From: Bin87 sp965204685
Lineage (GTDB): Bacteria; Chloroflexota; Dehalococcoidia; Lucifugimonadales; UBA3495
Direction: 5' to 3'
DNA length: 64,000 nt
Assembly (NCBI GenBank): GCA_965204685.1
Contig: OZ242004.1
Span: forward strand, 1,674,001-1,738,000
Part shown: piece after piece, positions 51,543-58,750 of the stretch
Layout: each line of letters begins with the position of its first letter
Position numbering within the stretch: position 1 is the stretch's first letter
The notes under the pieces: generated by a model
Seen by the model: only the letters and a program-made list of their open reading frames with translations
Databases searched by the model: none
What the model was told of the DNA's origin: nothing
Made by a program: the position numbers and the translations under genes

Positions 51543-52250
51543 CTATGCCCGCAGCCCCCGCAGCAGACCGACCACCTCGTCCAGCGAGCGGCCGGCCTCC
51601 GCCGGCTCCCGTTGCGATGTGATGGCCTCCTCCGCCAGCAGCGCCCCGCCGTTGGCCGGCACCGGCACCGCAGAGATTTCCAGCAGCTCCTGCTCCAGGA
51701 ACCGGATGCCCAGGAACGCGCCGTTCACCGGATCCCGGCGTTCCTCGAAGCGCAACGGCCGGAAGCCGACGGACACGCCCTTCTGGTAGCCCTGGCGGTA
51801 CAGCCGCTCCACCTGCCCCGCGAACTCCGTGGGCGCGAACTCCAGCCGTGCCCGCAGAGCCCGTCCGTCGCTCCACACCGCCTCCGCCCGCCCGATGGCC
51901 GGCTCGCCGTAGTCGTGGGCCCACAGCACCACCGGGTTGTCCCGGTAGGCGTCCAGCCGCCACCCCTCCGGCGCGACGGTATCGCCGTGCCGGTCCACCT
52001 CCCCCGTGGACGCCACGAAAACCAGCGGGCCGGCCCCGGCCTTCTCGCTGCTATCCCCGTCCCAGAACCGCTCATCCTGAGCCTGTCGAAGGACCTGCTT
52101 GCACACCACCGGCGCCTCGGCGACGCCCCGACGGTACGCATCCAGCGCCGCCAGCAATGCGACCCTACCCTCCGGCAGACCCCGCGGCCCGCGCCAGCCG
52201 ACCCGACCCGACCGCCGCGCTCCCGCCTCCATCATCGTCCTCACCATCAT
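51543..52250 (-). CDS. HK97 family prohead protease
   Basis: The 235-aa serine protease has VASTGEVDRHGDTVAPEGWRL near residues 69-89. The catalytic His is in VLWAHDYGEPAIG near 98, the Ser in YQKGVSVGFRPL near 146, and EISAVPVPANGGALL near 184 follows. It cleaves the capsid delta domain. GGAGG precedes the ATG at 52250. Residues 52-60 (VLRQAQDERF) are encoded by a family D repeat and look like an inserted peptide. Confidence 0.85.
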   Translation of the reverse strand: MMVRTMMEAGARRSGRVGWRGPRGLPEGRVALLAALDAYRRGVAEAPVVCKQVLRQAQDERFWDGDSSEKAGAGPLVFVASTGEVDRHGDTVAPEGWRLDAYRDNPVVLWAHDYGEPAIGRAEAVWSDGRALRARLEFAPTEFAGQVERLYRQGYQKGVSVGFRPLRFEERRDPVNGAFLGIRFLEQELLEISAVPVPANGGALLAEEAITSQREPAEAGRSLDEVVGLLRGLRA

Positions 52251-52306
52251 CCGAACCTCCCGCCGGCGCCGCCCGATGCCCAGCCCGTACCTCCACCCGC
52301 TCACGC

Positions 52307-52351
52307 AAAAAGCCGGTGGACCCGACCTGCCATCAGGTCAGTCCACCGGCT
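52307..52351 (-). terminator. Strong hairpin terminator just upstream of the capsid module
   Basis: On the minus strand AGCCGGTGGA and TCCACCGGCT pair around a loop that has its own small stem (ACCTG/CAGGT). TTTTT follows. It ends minus-strand transcripts coming from the right, yet no minus-strand gene lies in the 750 bases upstream. It may mark where portal and terminase genes were lost. Confidence 0.8.
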
Positions 52352-52511
52352 CTCCTCTCGCTTGATTTACTAAAGCCTAGCGGCCCATATCCACCGCCGT
52401 CAACGCCACGGTGTCAGCAATCTTTCACAGATGCGCAATCGGCTCATCCCGAGCCTTGCGGTTTGCGGATGCGCTACAATGATCGCAGACCGTTCCTTCG
52501 AGGCCGGAACC

Positions 52512-52850
52512 ATGCCGGATGCCGCGCGCGAATCAATCCACGTGTTTCACCGGGACGCTCGAGGCGTTCCCGATTACTCCGTTGCCCTGATCTGCACCTA
52601 CACGCTCGAAGCGGATCAGTGGGTCGGTGTCTGCGAGCAACTGGGCACTCCCGCCTTCGCCGAAACGCTGGAGCAAGTGCGCTTAGAGTTGCAGGATGCG
52701 GTGCAATTGCAACTCAACGAGGTGGAGCGTTTGACCGATGTACGTGAGTACCTGGAAGAGAGCGGCGTGTCGATTTTCCCGGTGATTCACGCGGAGCCGA
52801 CCGGTTTTGCGGTTGCCGCTGGTGGCAGTCTTGAATATATCGGGACGTGA
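52512..52850 (+). CDS. HicB-like antitoxin
   Basis: The 112-aa protein has the HicB partial RNase H fold: YSVALICTYTLEADQWVGVCEQLG near residues 18-41 and a helix AETLEQVRLELQDAVQLQL. It lacks an obvious C-terminal DNA-binding domain. GAGG precedes the ATG at 52512. Its end overlaps the HicA gene by about 20 bases. Confidence 0.75.
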   Translation: MPDAARESIHVFHRDARGVPDYSVALICTYTLEADQWVGVCEQLGTPAFAETLEQVRLELQDAVQLQLNEVERLTDVREYLEESGVSIFPVIHAEPTGFAVAAGGSLEYIGT

Positions 52851-53070
52851 ACTCATGCGCCTCCTGGAAGGCGACGGATGGATTCGAGGACGCCGTGCTA
52901 ACCACGGCGTTTTCTTTCACAAGCAGTTCCCCGGCGAAAACCGGCCGCGCTTCACCGTAATTCCCGACAAAGCCGCTCCCCTGCCCAGCGGGACCCTGGC
53001 CGCTATCCTTGGTCCGAAACAGACCGGCATCGGCAGGGCGGGACTCCAGGCTTTGCTGGACGCCCGTTAG
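52831..53070 (+). CDS. HicA-like mRNA interferase toxin
   Basis: The 79-aa protein has the double-stranded RNA-binding-like HicA fold: ISGRELMRLLEGDGW, then NHGVFFHKQF with the active His, then VIPDKAAPLPSGTLAAIL. I take the TTG at 52831, with GGTGG upstream, as start; a GTG at 52822 is possible. HicA cleaves mRNA and is held by HicB. Confidence 0.75.
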   Translation: MNISGRELMRLLEGDGWIRGRRANHGVFFHKQFPGENRPRFTVIPDKAAPLPSGTLAAILGPKQTGIGRAGLQALLDAR

Positions 53071-53096
53071 CCCTCACGCCCCCGCCCTTTCGAAGT

Positions 53097-53384
53097 TCAG
53101 CCCCAGCCGCCGCTCCGGCACCTCCTGGCATCGCCATCCACGAACTCCAGGACAGCGCGCTCCCTGAAGTATGTTGCCGGACCGCCCACGCCATTGGAGG
53201 TCACGGGGTTTCCCAGTTGGTCGAAGGGGATTGCAGCGAGCGTACCATCCCGGGGGTGAAGGCAAGTCGCAGATGCTCCGGTGTCAACCAGAAAGGTTAT
53301 ATTTCTGCCTATACCAAACCGGGGCAGCGTCAGGTAGCCTTCGACAACGGGCTGCCCGGCGGGTCCAAATTCTCCGCGAATCAC
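53097..53384 (-). CDS. Retropepsin-like aspartyl protease, probably truncated
   Basis: The 95-aa protein has VEGYLTLPRFG then ITFLVDTGASATCLHPRD, whose DTGAS is the retropepsin active site. The second half of the fold (a hydrophobic ILG with a conserved Gly) is missing. The frame stops soon after LEFVDGDA. It starts at GTG 53384 overlapping the stop of the upstream gene by four bases. In another frame the region beyond encodes a stretch like the end of the methyltransferase. The product may be broken. Confidence 0.65.
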   Translation of the reverse strand: MIRGEFGPAGQPVVEGYLTLPRFGIGRNITFLVDTGASATCLHPRDGTLAAIPFDQLGNPVTSNGVGGPATYFRERAVLEFVDGDARRCRSGGWG

Positions 53385-53698
53385 AGTATCAGCGGCTTTG
53401 GATCGGAGTCCAGAAACTCAATGGCGACGTTCCCGTCCCGCAGACCCTTCTCGTCCAGAACCGCCAGTAATTCGTCCATAGTGTCAGCTACGAACAGTTC
53501 CCCGCCAGGGACCATAGCCGCCCATTGGTCCGGATACTGTGCGGTCAAAGGCACGACTTGCCGTCGCATCTGCGAGGCCAGTTCCCGGTACTCCAGCATC
53601 ATCTCGATTTTGGCCTCTACGTTTGCAACTTTCGGCGCCGTTTCCGACTGGTCCGCTTGCCCCACTGTCCCTGACACGCCCGTCCTGGTGGTCATCAT
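53381..53698 (-). CDS. DUF5678-like small protein coupled to the retropepsin
   Basis: The 105-aa product has a helix (KIEMMLEYRELASQMRR) and then YPDQWAAMVPGGELFVADTM with a helix DELLAVLDEKG. This resembles DUF5678 domains that often accompany retropepsin-like proteins. AAAGGAGAGGG lies before two adjacent ATGs. It overlaps the retropepsin gene by four bases. Function of the pair is unknown. Confidence 0.6.
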   Translation of the reverse strand: MMTTRTGVSGTVGQADQSETAPKVANVEAKIEMMLEYRELASQMRRQVVPLTAQYPDQWAAMVPGGELFVADTMDELLAVLDEKGLRDGNVAIEFLDSDPKPLIL

Positions 53699-53754
53699 CC
53701 CTCTCCTTTCCTTGAGCCGGAACATCGTTGAGACAACCTGACGGCATTGTATCA

Positions 53755-56541
53755 TCACCCCGCCCGCTCCAGGTTCAGCGCCAGCAGCCGCTCCAGTATC
53801 TCCCCGTCCGCCAGGTCTGCCGGCCAGCCGTAGGCGTCGGACACTGCCGCGTCGAGACGGGAGTGGATGTTGTCCAGCCACGTCGGACGCTGGTTGTACA
53901 AGTTGGTCAGCGTCCGCCGGCGCAGTTCCGTCGCGCTGACCCCATCCGGATTCAGCCAGCCCTCCCGCAGCGAGTTCAACTCCGCCGCGATTGCGCCGAT
54001 GGCCTCCCGCTGCTCCTCGGTGGGACGCGGAAACGGAAACGTCTCAAAGCACGTGGTGGGTGTGTAGCGCGGCCGTGTCTCCAACTGTGTACCCATCGCC
54101 AACGCCCAAAGCTCGTGAAAACGCGAGTGCAACACGCCGAATGTGTAGTTATCTTTTTGTGCAAATACAATGAGATTGTGGTCTGCTAGAACTTCTTGTG
54201 GTAGCCATACGAATACACGATGCTTGGAAACGGTTGGAGTAGCAATATAACGGTTTAGTCCAATAAGCGCTTCCCGCATCCCCGGGCGTGGCTCCGCGTG
54301 CAACCACCATTTCTCGGCGTATAACGCGCGTTTGTTGCCCGCACGCATTGGTCTGACATGGGAGTTCACATATTCGAACGGTGCTTCGTGCAAAGCCGAT
54401 TGCTCTAAAGTCTTATCGCCAAAGTCGATTATCCACATTCCTCTCGGATGGGCCGTAATATCGCGTCCGTTCATCCAAGGGCTGAGCACCTCCGCATTGC
54501 TCTTGCCGTGCGGGTTGGGACTGGCCATCATCTGCTGTGCCAGGTCGCCGGGAATATCAAACGGCCCGCCTTTCGTGTCGCCCATAAACGCGATGCCGAG
54601 ATTTTCTTCCAGGCGTTTGGCCGCTGTCAGGTCCACACCCACCGTCAGGTTGGCGTTTATCGCCGGCGCCGGCTGCCCGTCCAACTCCCGCTCGCTCTCG
54701 GAGCCATCATCAAACCCTACTATCGAGATGTGCACCGCCGCCCCTTCCAGTACCCACGGGTGATCCGACCACGCCATGAATATGTCGCCGGTCTCCTTGA
54801 TGCGCTGCAACACCCTCCGGTTCGCGCCGCCCCGTATCCCCTGCGTTGCCAGCAGGCCCGCCCGTTTGACCGTGCCCGCTGCAATCGCCTGCTGCGCCTT
54901 GTCGAACCAGTAGCACACCAGGTCCGCCTCGGCCAGCACCCTGCCGTCGTACTGCTTGAACAGCGTATCCACGTACTCGTCGCTCAGTCCGGTGCGGAGC
55001 AGTTTGCCGCCCAAAAACGGCGGGTTCCCCACGATGAACTCCGCCGCCGGCCACTCCGGTTCCGCCGGATGGTCCGGGTCGCTCAGGTCCAGTATCGCGT
55101 CCGTCTGCCGTATCGTGTCCAGCGGCGTCAGGATGGGCCGCTGCGTGTACGCGAACCCGTTGGCCTGGTGCCACTGGATGTAGCCGATCCACAGCGCCGT
55201 CCGCGCCAGTTCGGCCGCGTAGTGGTTGATCTCCAGACCCAGCATCTGGTCCGGCTGCACCCGCGGCGTCAGCCCCAGCCACCCCTGCGCCGCCGCGTAG
55301 TCAATCACCTCCTTCTCCAAGTCCAGCAGCGACCGCAGCGCGATGTACAAAAAGTTCCCGCTCCCGCACGCCGGGTCCAGCACCCGCACCGACGCCAGCC
55401 GCTCCCGAAACGCCTCCAACCGCGCCCGCGCCGGGGAATTGTCAGAAGCAGGATTCACCGGATTTTCGGATTGCCCGGATTGCCGCCCATAATCCTGATA
55501 ATCCCCTAATCCTGCCAATCCTGCTTCTGACGATTCAATCTCCGCCCGTGCCGCCTCCCACTCCCGGCGCAGGGGCGTCATCACCACTGGCTCCACCACC
55601 AGTGCGATGTCCTCCGCGCCGGTGTAATGGGCTCCCGTCTGCGCCCGCTTCGATGCGTCCAATGCCCGCTCGAACAGCGTCCCGAATATCGACGGCTCGA
55701 TGTCCCGCCAGTTCCGTTCGCACGCCTCCCCCAGCCGCTGCAAGGCCGTAGTGCTCAGCTCAACAGTATCGACCACGTTGAACAGGTCGCCGTTGAAGTG
55801 CGCGATCTCGTCGGCCCCCGAGAACCCGCCGGTGGCCATCTGCGCGAACAGGCTGCGGATCGCCCGGTCAAAGGTCGCCGGGTCCCGGTAGTGCTGCGCC
55901 ACGATGCGAGTGAACAGACCCTCCGGCAGCAGTCCCGCGTCCTCGGCGTACAGGCAGAACACCAGTTGGTTCAGATACCGCGCCAGCCGTTCGGGGTCCT
56001 CATTCCGGGCTTCCATGTCCACCACGATGGACTGGAACACCGCCGCCGTCTCCCGGGTCACCGCGTCCACCGACCGCAGCCGCTCCCGGAACCGGTGCGG
56101 CGCGAAGAACACGTCCCGCAGCAGTTCCAGACGCTCCGCCTGCTCAAACTCCCCGATGCCGACGTCGTACCGCGCCGTCTCCATCCCCGGGAAGTTGGTC
56201 TGGATGCGTATCGTCTCGAAGGACGACACGATCAGCAAGGGCGGCGTCTTCAGGTGCACCTGGTAGCGCAAGAGCTGGTCGAAGGCCCCGTCCAGCTGTG
56301 CGTCCCGCCCCTTGAACTCCCAGCCGAAATGCTCCTCGTAATAGGCGTCGGCGAACCCGCCCGGCACGGCCTTCTCGAAGGTGAACGCTTCCGGATCGCC
56401 GTACCCCGCCGGCGTCGCGTGGCCCACCAGCCCGCACAGGTCGTTGAAAAACGACTGCGCCCCCTGCCGCTCGCCAAACCCGGCATCCCGCCAGCGCGAG
56501 ACAAACTCCTGCGGCGAAATAGTCGGCATCAGCGGCGTCAT
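53755..56541 (-). CDS. MmeI-like type II restriction enzyme-methyltransferase
   Basis: The 928-aa protein begins with a nuclease-like domain in which EEHFGWEFKGRDAQLDGAFDQLL near residues 66-88 gives the ExK. A helical connector follows. The adenine methyltransferase has RVLDPACGSGNFLYIALRSL near 379 and the catalytic EFIVGNPPFLGG near 500. A C-terminal target recognition domain follows. MmeI-type enzymes cut and modify without partners. Residues near 337-367 are encoded by a family C repeat. The exact start among three nearby ATGs is uncertain. Confidence 0.85.
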   Translation of the reverse strand: MTPLMPTISPQEFVSRWRDAGFGERQGAQSFFNDLCGLVGHATPAGYGDPEAFTFEKAVPGGFADAYYEEHFGWEFKGRDAQLDGAFDQLLRYQVHLKTPPLLIVSSFETIRIQTNFPGMETARYDVGIGEFEQAERLELLRDVFFAPHRFRERLRSVDAVTRETAAVFQSIVVDMEARNEDPERLARYLNQLVFCLYAEDAGLLPEGLFTRIVAQHYRDPATFDRAIRSLFAQMATGGFSGADEIAHFNGDLFNVVDTVELSTTALQRLGEACERNWRDIEPSIFGTLFERALDASKRAQTGAHYTGAEDIALVVEPVVMTPLRREWEAARAEIESSEAGLAGLGDYQDYGRQSGQSENPVNPASDNSPARARLEAFRERLASVRVLDPACGSGNFLYIALRSLLDLEKEVIDYAAAQGWLGLTPRVQPDQMLGLEINHYAAELARTALWIGYIQWHQANGFAYTQRPILTPLDTIRQTDAILDLSDPDHPAEPEWPAAEFIVGNPPFLGGKLLRTGLSDEYVDTLFKQYDGRVLAEADLVCYWFDKAQQAIAAGTVKRAGLLATQGIRGGANRRVLQRIKETGDIFMAWSDHPWVLEGAAVHISIVGFDDGSESERELDGQPAPAINANLTVGVDLTAAKRLEENLGIAFMGDTKGGPFDIPGDLAQQMMASPNPHGKSNAEVLSPWMNGRDITAHPRGMWIIDFGDKTLEQSALHEAPFEYVNSHVRPMRAGNKRALYAEKWWLHAEPRPGMREALIGLNRYIATPTVSKHRVFVWLPQEVLADHNLIVFAQKDNYTFGVLHSRFHELWALAMGTQLETRPRYTPTTCFETFPFPRPTEEQREAIGAIAAELNSLREGWLNPDGVSATELRRRTLTNLYNQRPTWLDNIHSRLDAAVSDAYGWPADLADGEILERLLALNLERAG
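55441..55531. repeat. Family C element inside the methyltransferase gene
   Basis: GTCAGAAGCAGGATTCACC at one side and CCAATCCTGCTTCTGAC at the other form the ends of a 91-base copy. It is read through in frame, adding a Gly/Gln/Ser/Asn-rich loop just before methyltransferase motif I. Confidence 0.9.
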
Positions 56542-56584
56542 AACACACATCCCGCCGCCCAGAATAGCACGCCCAAGCTACCCG

Positions 56585-56650
56585 CTCATCCTGAGCCCGT
56601 CGAAGGATCGTCCCCACCTGTCATTGCGAGCGCAGCGTGGCAATCCCGCC
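56585..56650. repeat. Family D and family B repeat fragments side by side
   Basis: CTCATCCTGAGCCCGTCGAA (family D, from 56585) is followed by TGTCATTGCGAGCGCAGCG (family B end, from 56619). Together with the family C copy at 56696 they fill the gap upstream of the methyltransferase gene. That 387-base gap to the next gene contains nothing else I can name. Confidence 0.8.
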
Positions 56651-56695
56651 GGCACGCGGAACTTGCGGGTGCGTACCCCTTTGCAGCGGGGAAAC

Positions 56696-56805
56696 GTCAG
56701 AAGCAGGATTTTCAAGATTAGAGGATTATCAGGATTGGGACCGTTGCGTGATGAATCTTTCCCAATCCTGCCCAATCATAAAATCCCGTAAATCCTGTTT
56801 CTGAC
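56696..56805. repeat. Family C inverted-repeat element
   Basis: GTCAGAAGCAGGATTTTCAA begins and AAATCCTGTTTCTGAC ends a 110-base unit. It is very similar to the copy at 57271 throughout. Confidence 0.92.
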
Positions 56806-56928
56806 AATTTCATCCTGTTTATCCATGCCAAAGACGAAGCGAGTATATCCGCGCTTTTGCCAGGCATTGACTATCAAGATTTCGCCCCCTAGCATCAAAA
56901 CCCAGACCATCACCGCGCGAGGCCCCCA

Positions 56929-57267
56929 ATGCCAATCACCCAACAGGAAATAGACACCATCAAGCAAATAATTCTCGACGGAGCGAGAACCCACTTCCCA
57001 CCTTCCGTCCAATTCCAAGACGCCAACGTCACCGTTCGGCTGGACCATGAAGACGAGGAGTTCTTCGACGTCGAGCTGCTTTACGCCGCTCCCGACCCCG
57101 CCGACCCCGTGCTCGACGGCTACCTGATGGGCACTTTGTTCCGGGTCACCGAGGAGCCGATCCGCGCCGCCGGCATCACCGCGCGCGCCTTGGTTGGCTA
57201 CACCGAGATCAACGACCCCACCAGGTGGCTATACCGCAAGTCGTCTCATGCGTACCCACTTTCGTAA
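56929..57267 (+). CDS. Unknown 112-aa protein resembling the HEPN partner at 4678
   Basis: The protein has a helix (EIDTIKQIILDGA), then VTVRLDHEDEEFFDVELLYA and a mixed C-terminus, a plan similar to the 110-aa protein at 4678. No HEPN gene follows; a family C repeat begins four bases after the stop. The last residues (SHAYPLS) come from sequence that also flanks the repeat copy at 63532. The normal C-terminus and partner may therefore have been lost. Confidence 0.55.
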   Translation: MPITQQEIDTIKQIILDGARTHFPPSVQFQDANVTVRLDHEDEEFFDVELLYAAPDPADPVLDGYLMGTLFRVTEEPIRAAGITARALVGYTEINDPTRWLYRKSSHAYPLS

Positions 57268-57270
57268 ATC

Positions 57271-57380
57271 GTCAGAATCAGGATTTTCAAGATTTGTGGA
57301 TTATCCGGATTGGAACCGTTACGTGATGGATCTCTCCCAATCCTGCCCAATCATAAAATCCCGCAAATCCTGCTTCTGAC
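57271..57380. repeat. Family C inverted-repeat element
   Basis: A 110-base unit with ends GTCAGAATCAGGATTTTC and GCAAATCCTGCTTCTGAC. The upstream flank TTTCGTAAATC is shared with the copy at 63532, so the true element may be longer on that side. Confidence 0.92.
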
Positions 57381-57505
57381 GTTCCCCTGCCAACACATCC
57401 TATCCATCTCGTATATCCTGTGCATCCCGGTAAAAATATCCTTCCGGCCACGTGCATTACAATTGCACCCGTCACGCCCATCAGCATCGCGCCTTCGGAG
57501 GGATT

Positions 57506-58651
57506 ATGAAGCGCAGCGAATCCAGGATACTCACCACCCACACCGGCAGCCTGCCCCGTTCCCCCGATCTCCAGGACCTGCTCCGCCTCCGCGAGGACCG
57601 GCAGGACTTCGACCCCGAGCAGTTCCATGCCGGCGTCCGCGACGCCGTGGGCGACATCCTTGACCGCCAGCAGGACGCCGGCATCGACGTGGTCAACGAT
57701 GGCGAGCAGGGCCGTTCCCAGTACGCCACCTACGTCAAGGAGCGGCTCACCGGCTTCGAGGGCGAGCGCGCCGTGCGCTCCCGTCCCCGCCTGGACGACG
57801 CCGACTTTCCTGAGTACGCCGCCACCCAGACTCACATGTCATCGCGGAACATGCCCCAGCCAGCCTGCACCGGCCCCATCGCCTGGAAGGACTGGCTCGC
57901 CGTGGAGCGCGACATCGCCAACCTGCGCGAGGCTTCCACCGGCCGCCCGGTGGAGGAGGTCTTCATGACCGCCGCCTCGCCGGGTGTCATCGCCAACTTC
58001 CTGCCCAACGAGTACTACGCCACTGAGGAGGAGTACCTCTACGCCCTGGCCGAGGTGATGAAGGATGAGTACAAGGCCATCGCCGACGCCGGCCTCATCC
58101 TCCAGCTCGACTGCCCCGACCTGGCCATGACCCGCGTCTCCCAGTTCTCCCACCTCTCCGTGGAGGAGTTCAAGCAGATCGTCGAGATGCACGTCGAGGT
58201 CATCAACTACGCCCTGCAGGGCATCGACCCGGAGCGCATGCGGCTCCACGTCTGCTGGGGCAACACCGAGGGCCCCCACCACCACGACGTGCCCCTGCGC
58301 GAGATTGTCGACATTGTGCTCCGGGCCCGTCCCTTGGGTCTGTCCATCGAGGGCGCCAACCCCCGGCACGGCCACGAGTGGAAGGTCTGGCAGGACGTCG
58401 CCCTCCCCGACGGCAAGGTCCTCATCCCCGGCGTACTGGACACCACCACCAACTTCATCGAACACCCCGAACTCATCGCCCAGCGCATCCTGAACTACGC
58501 CAACGTCGTCGGCCGGGAGAACGTCATCGCCGGCAGTGACTGCGGCTTCGGCACCTCCGCCTGGGGCCGCAAGGTCGAGACCAACATCGCCTGGGCCAAG
58601 CTGGCCGCCATGGCCGAAGGCGCGCGCCTCGCGTCCCAAGAACTCTGGTAA
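57506..58651 (+). CDS. MetE C-terminal-like methyltransferase
   Basis: The 381-aa protein is a stand-alone catalytic half of cobalamin-independent methionine synthase type. It has THTGSLPRSPDL near residues 11-22, DGEQGRSQYATYV near 67 and QLDCPDLAM near 200. The zinc-type His and Cys are in RLHVCWGNTEG near 247 and GSDCGFGT near 347. GGAGGG precedes the ATG. Such proteins may methylate homocysteine from a corrinoid protein or act on other thiols; the substrate is unknown. Confidence 0.85.
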   Translation: MKRSESRILTTHTGSLPRSPDLQDLLRLREDRQDFDPEQFHAGVRDAVGDILDRQQDAGIDVVNDGEQGRSQYATYVKERLTGFEGERAVRSRPRLDDADFPEYAATQTHMSSRNMPQPACTGPIAWKDWLAVERDIANLREASTGRPVEEVFMTAASPGVIANFLPNEYYATEEEYLYALAEVMKDEYKAIADAGLILQLDCPDLAMTRVSQFSHLSVEEFKQIVEMHVEVINYALQGIDPERMRLHVCWGNTEGPHHHDVPLREIVDIVLRARPLGLSIEGANPRHGHEWKVWQDVALPDGKVLIPGVLDTTTNFIEHPELIAQRILNYANVVGRENVIAGSDCGFGTSAWGRKVETNIAWAKLAAMAEGARLASQELW

Positions 58652-58674
58652 CCGCCTCGCCTGCCGCCTGATCC

Positions 58675-58731
58675 ACTGTCATTGCGAGCGCAGCAACGTC
58701 ACTCCGCACTTGATGCGGGAGCGGCAATCTC
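58675..58731. repeat. Family B repeat fragment
   Basis: TGTCATTGCGAGCGCAGCAA at one end and GGCAATCTCG at the other bracket a hairpin in the space between the MetE-like gene and the convergent metallopeptidase gene. It may also act as a transcription stop. Confidence 0.7.
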
Positions 58732-58750
58732 GTGCGCCGGCAACGAACCC

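Noticed and set aside
52307..52351. A tRNA or integration site next to the phage module
   Set aside because: The hairpin has terminator geometry with a T-run; no acceptor stem, T-loop or CCA is present.
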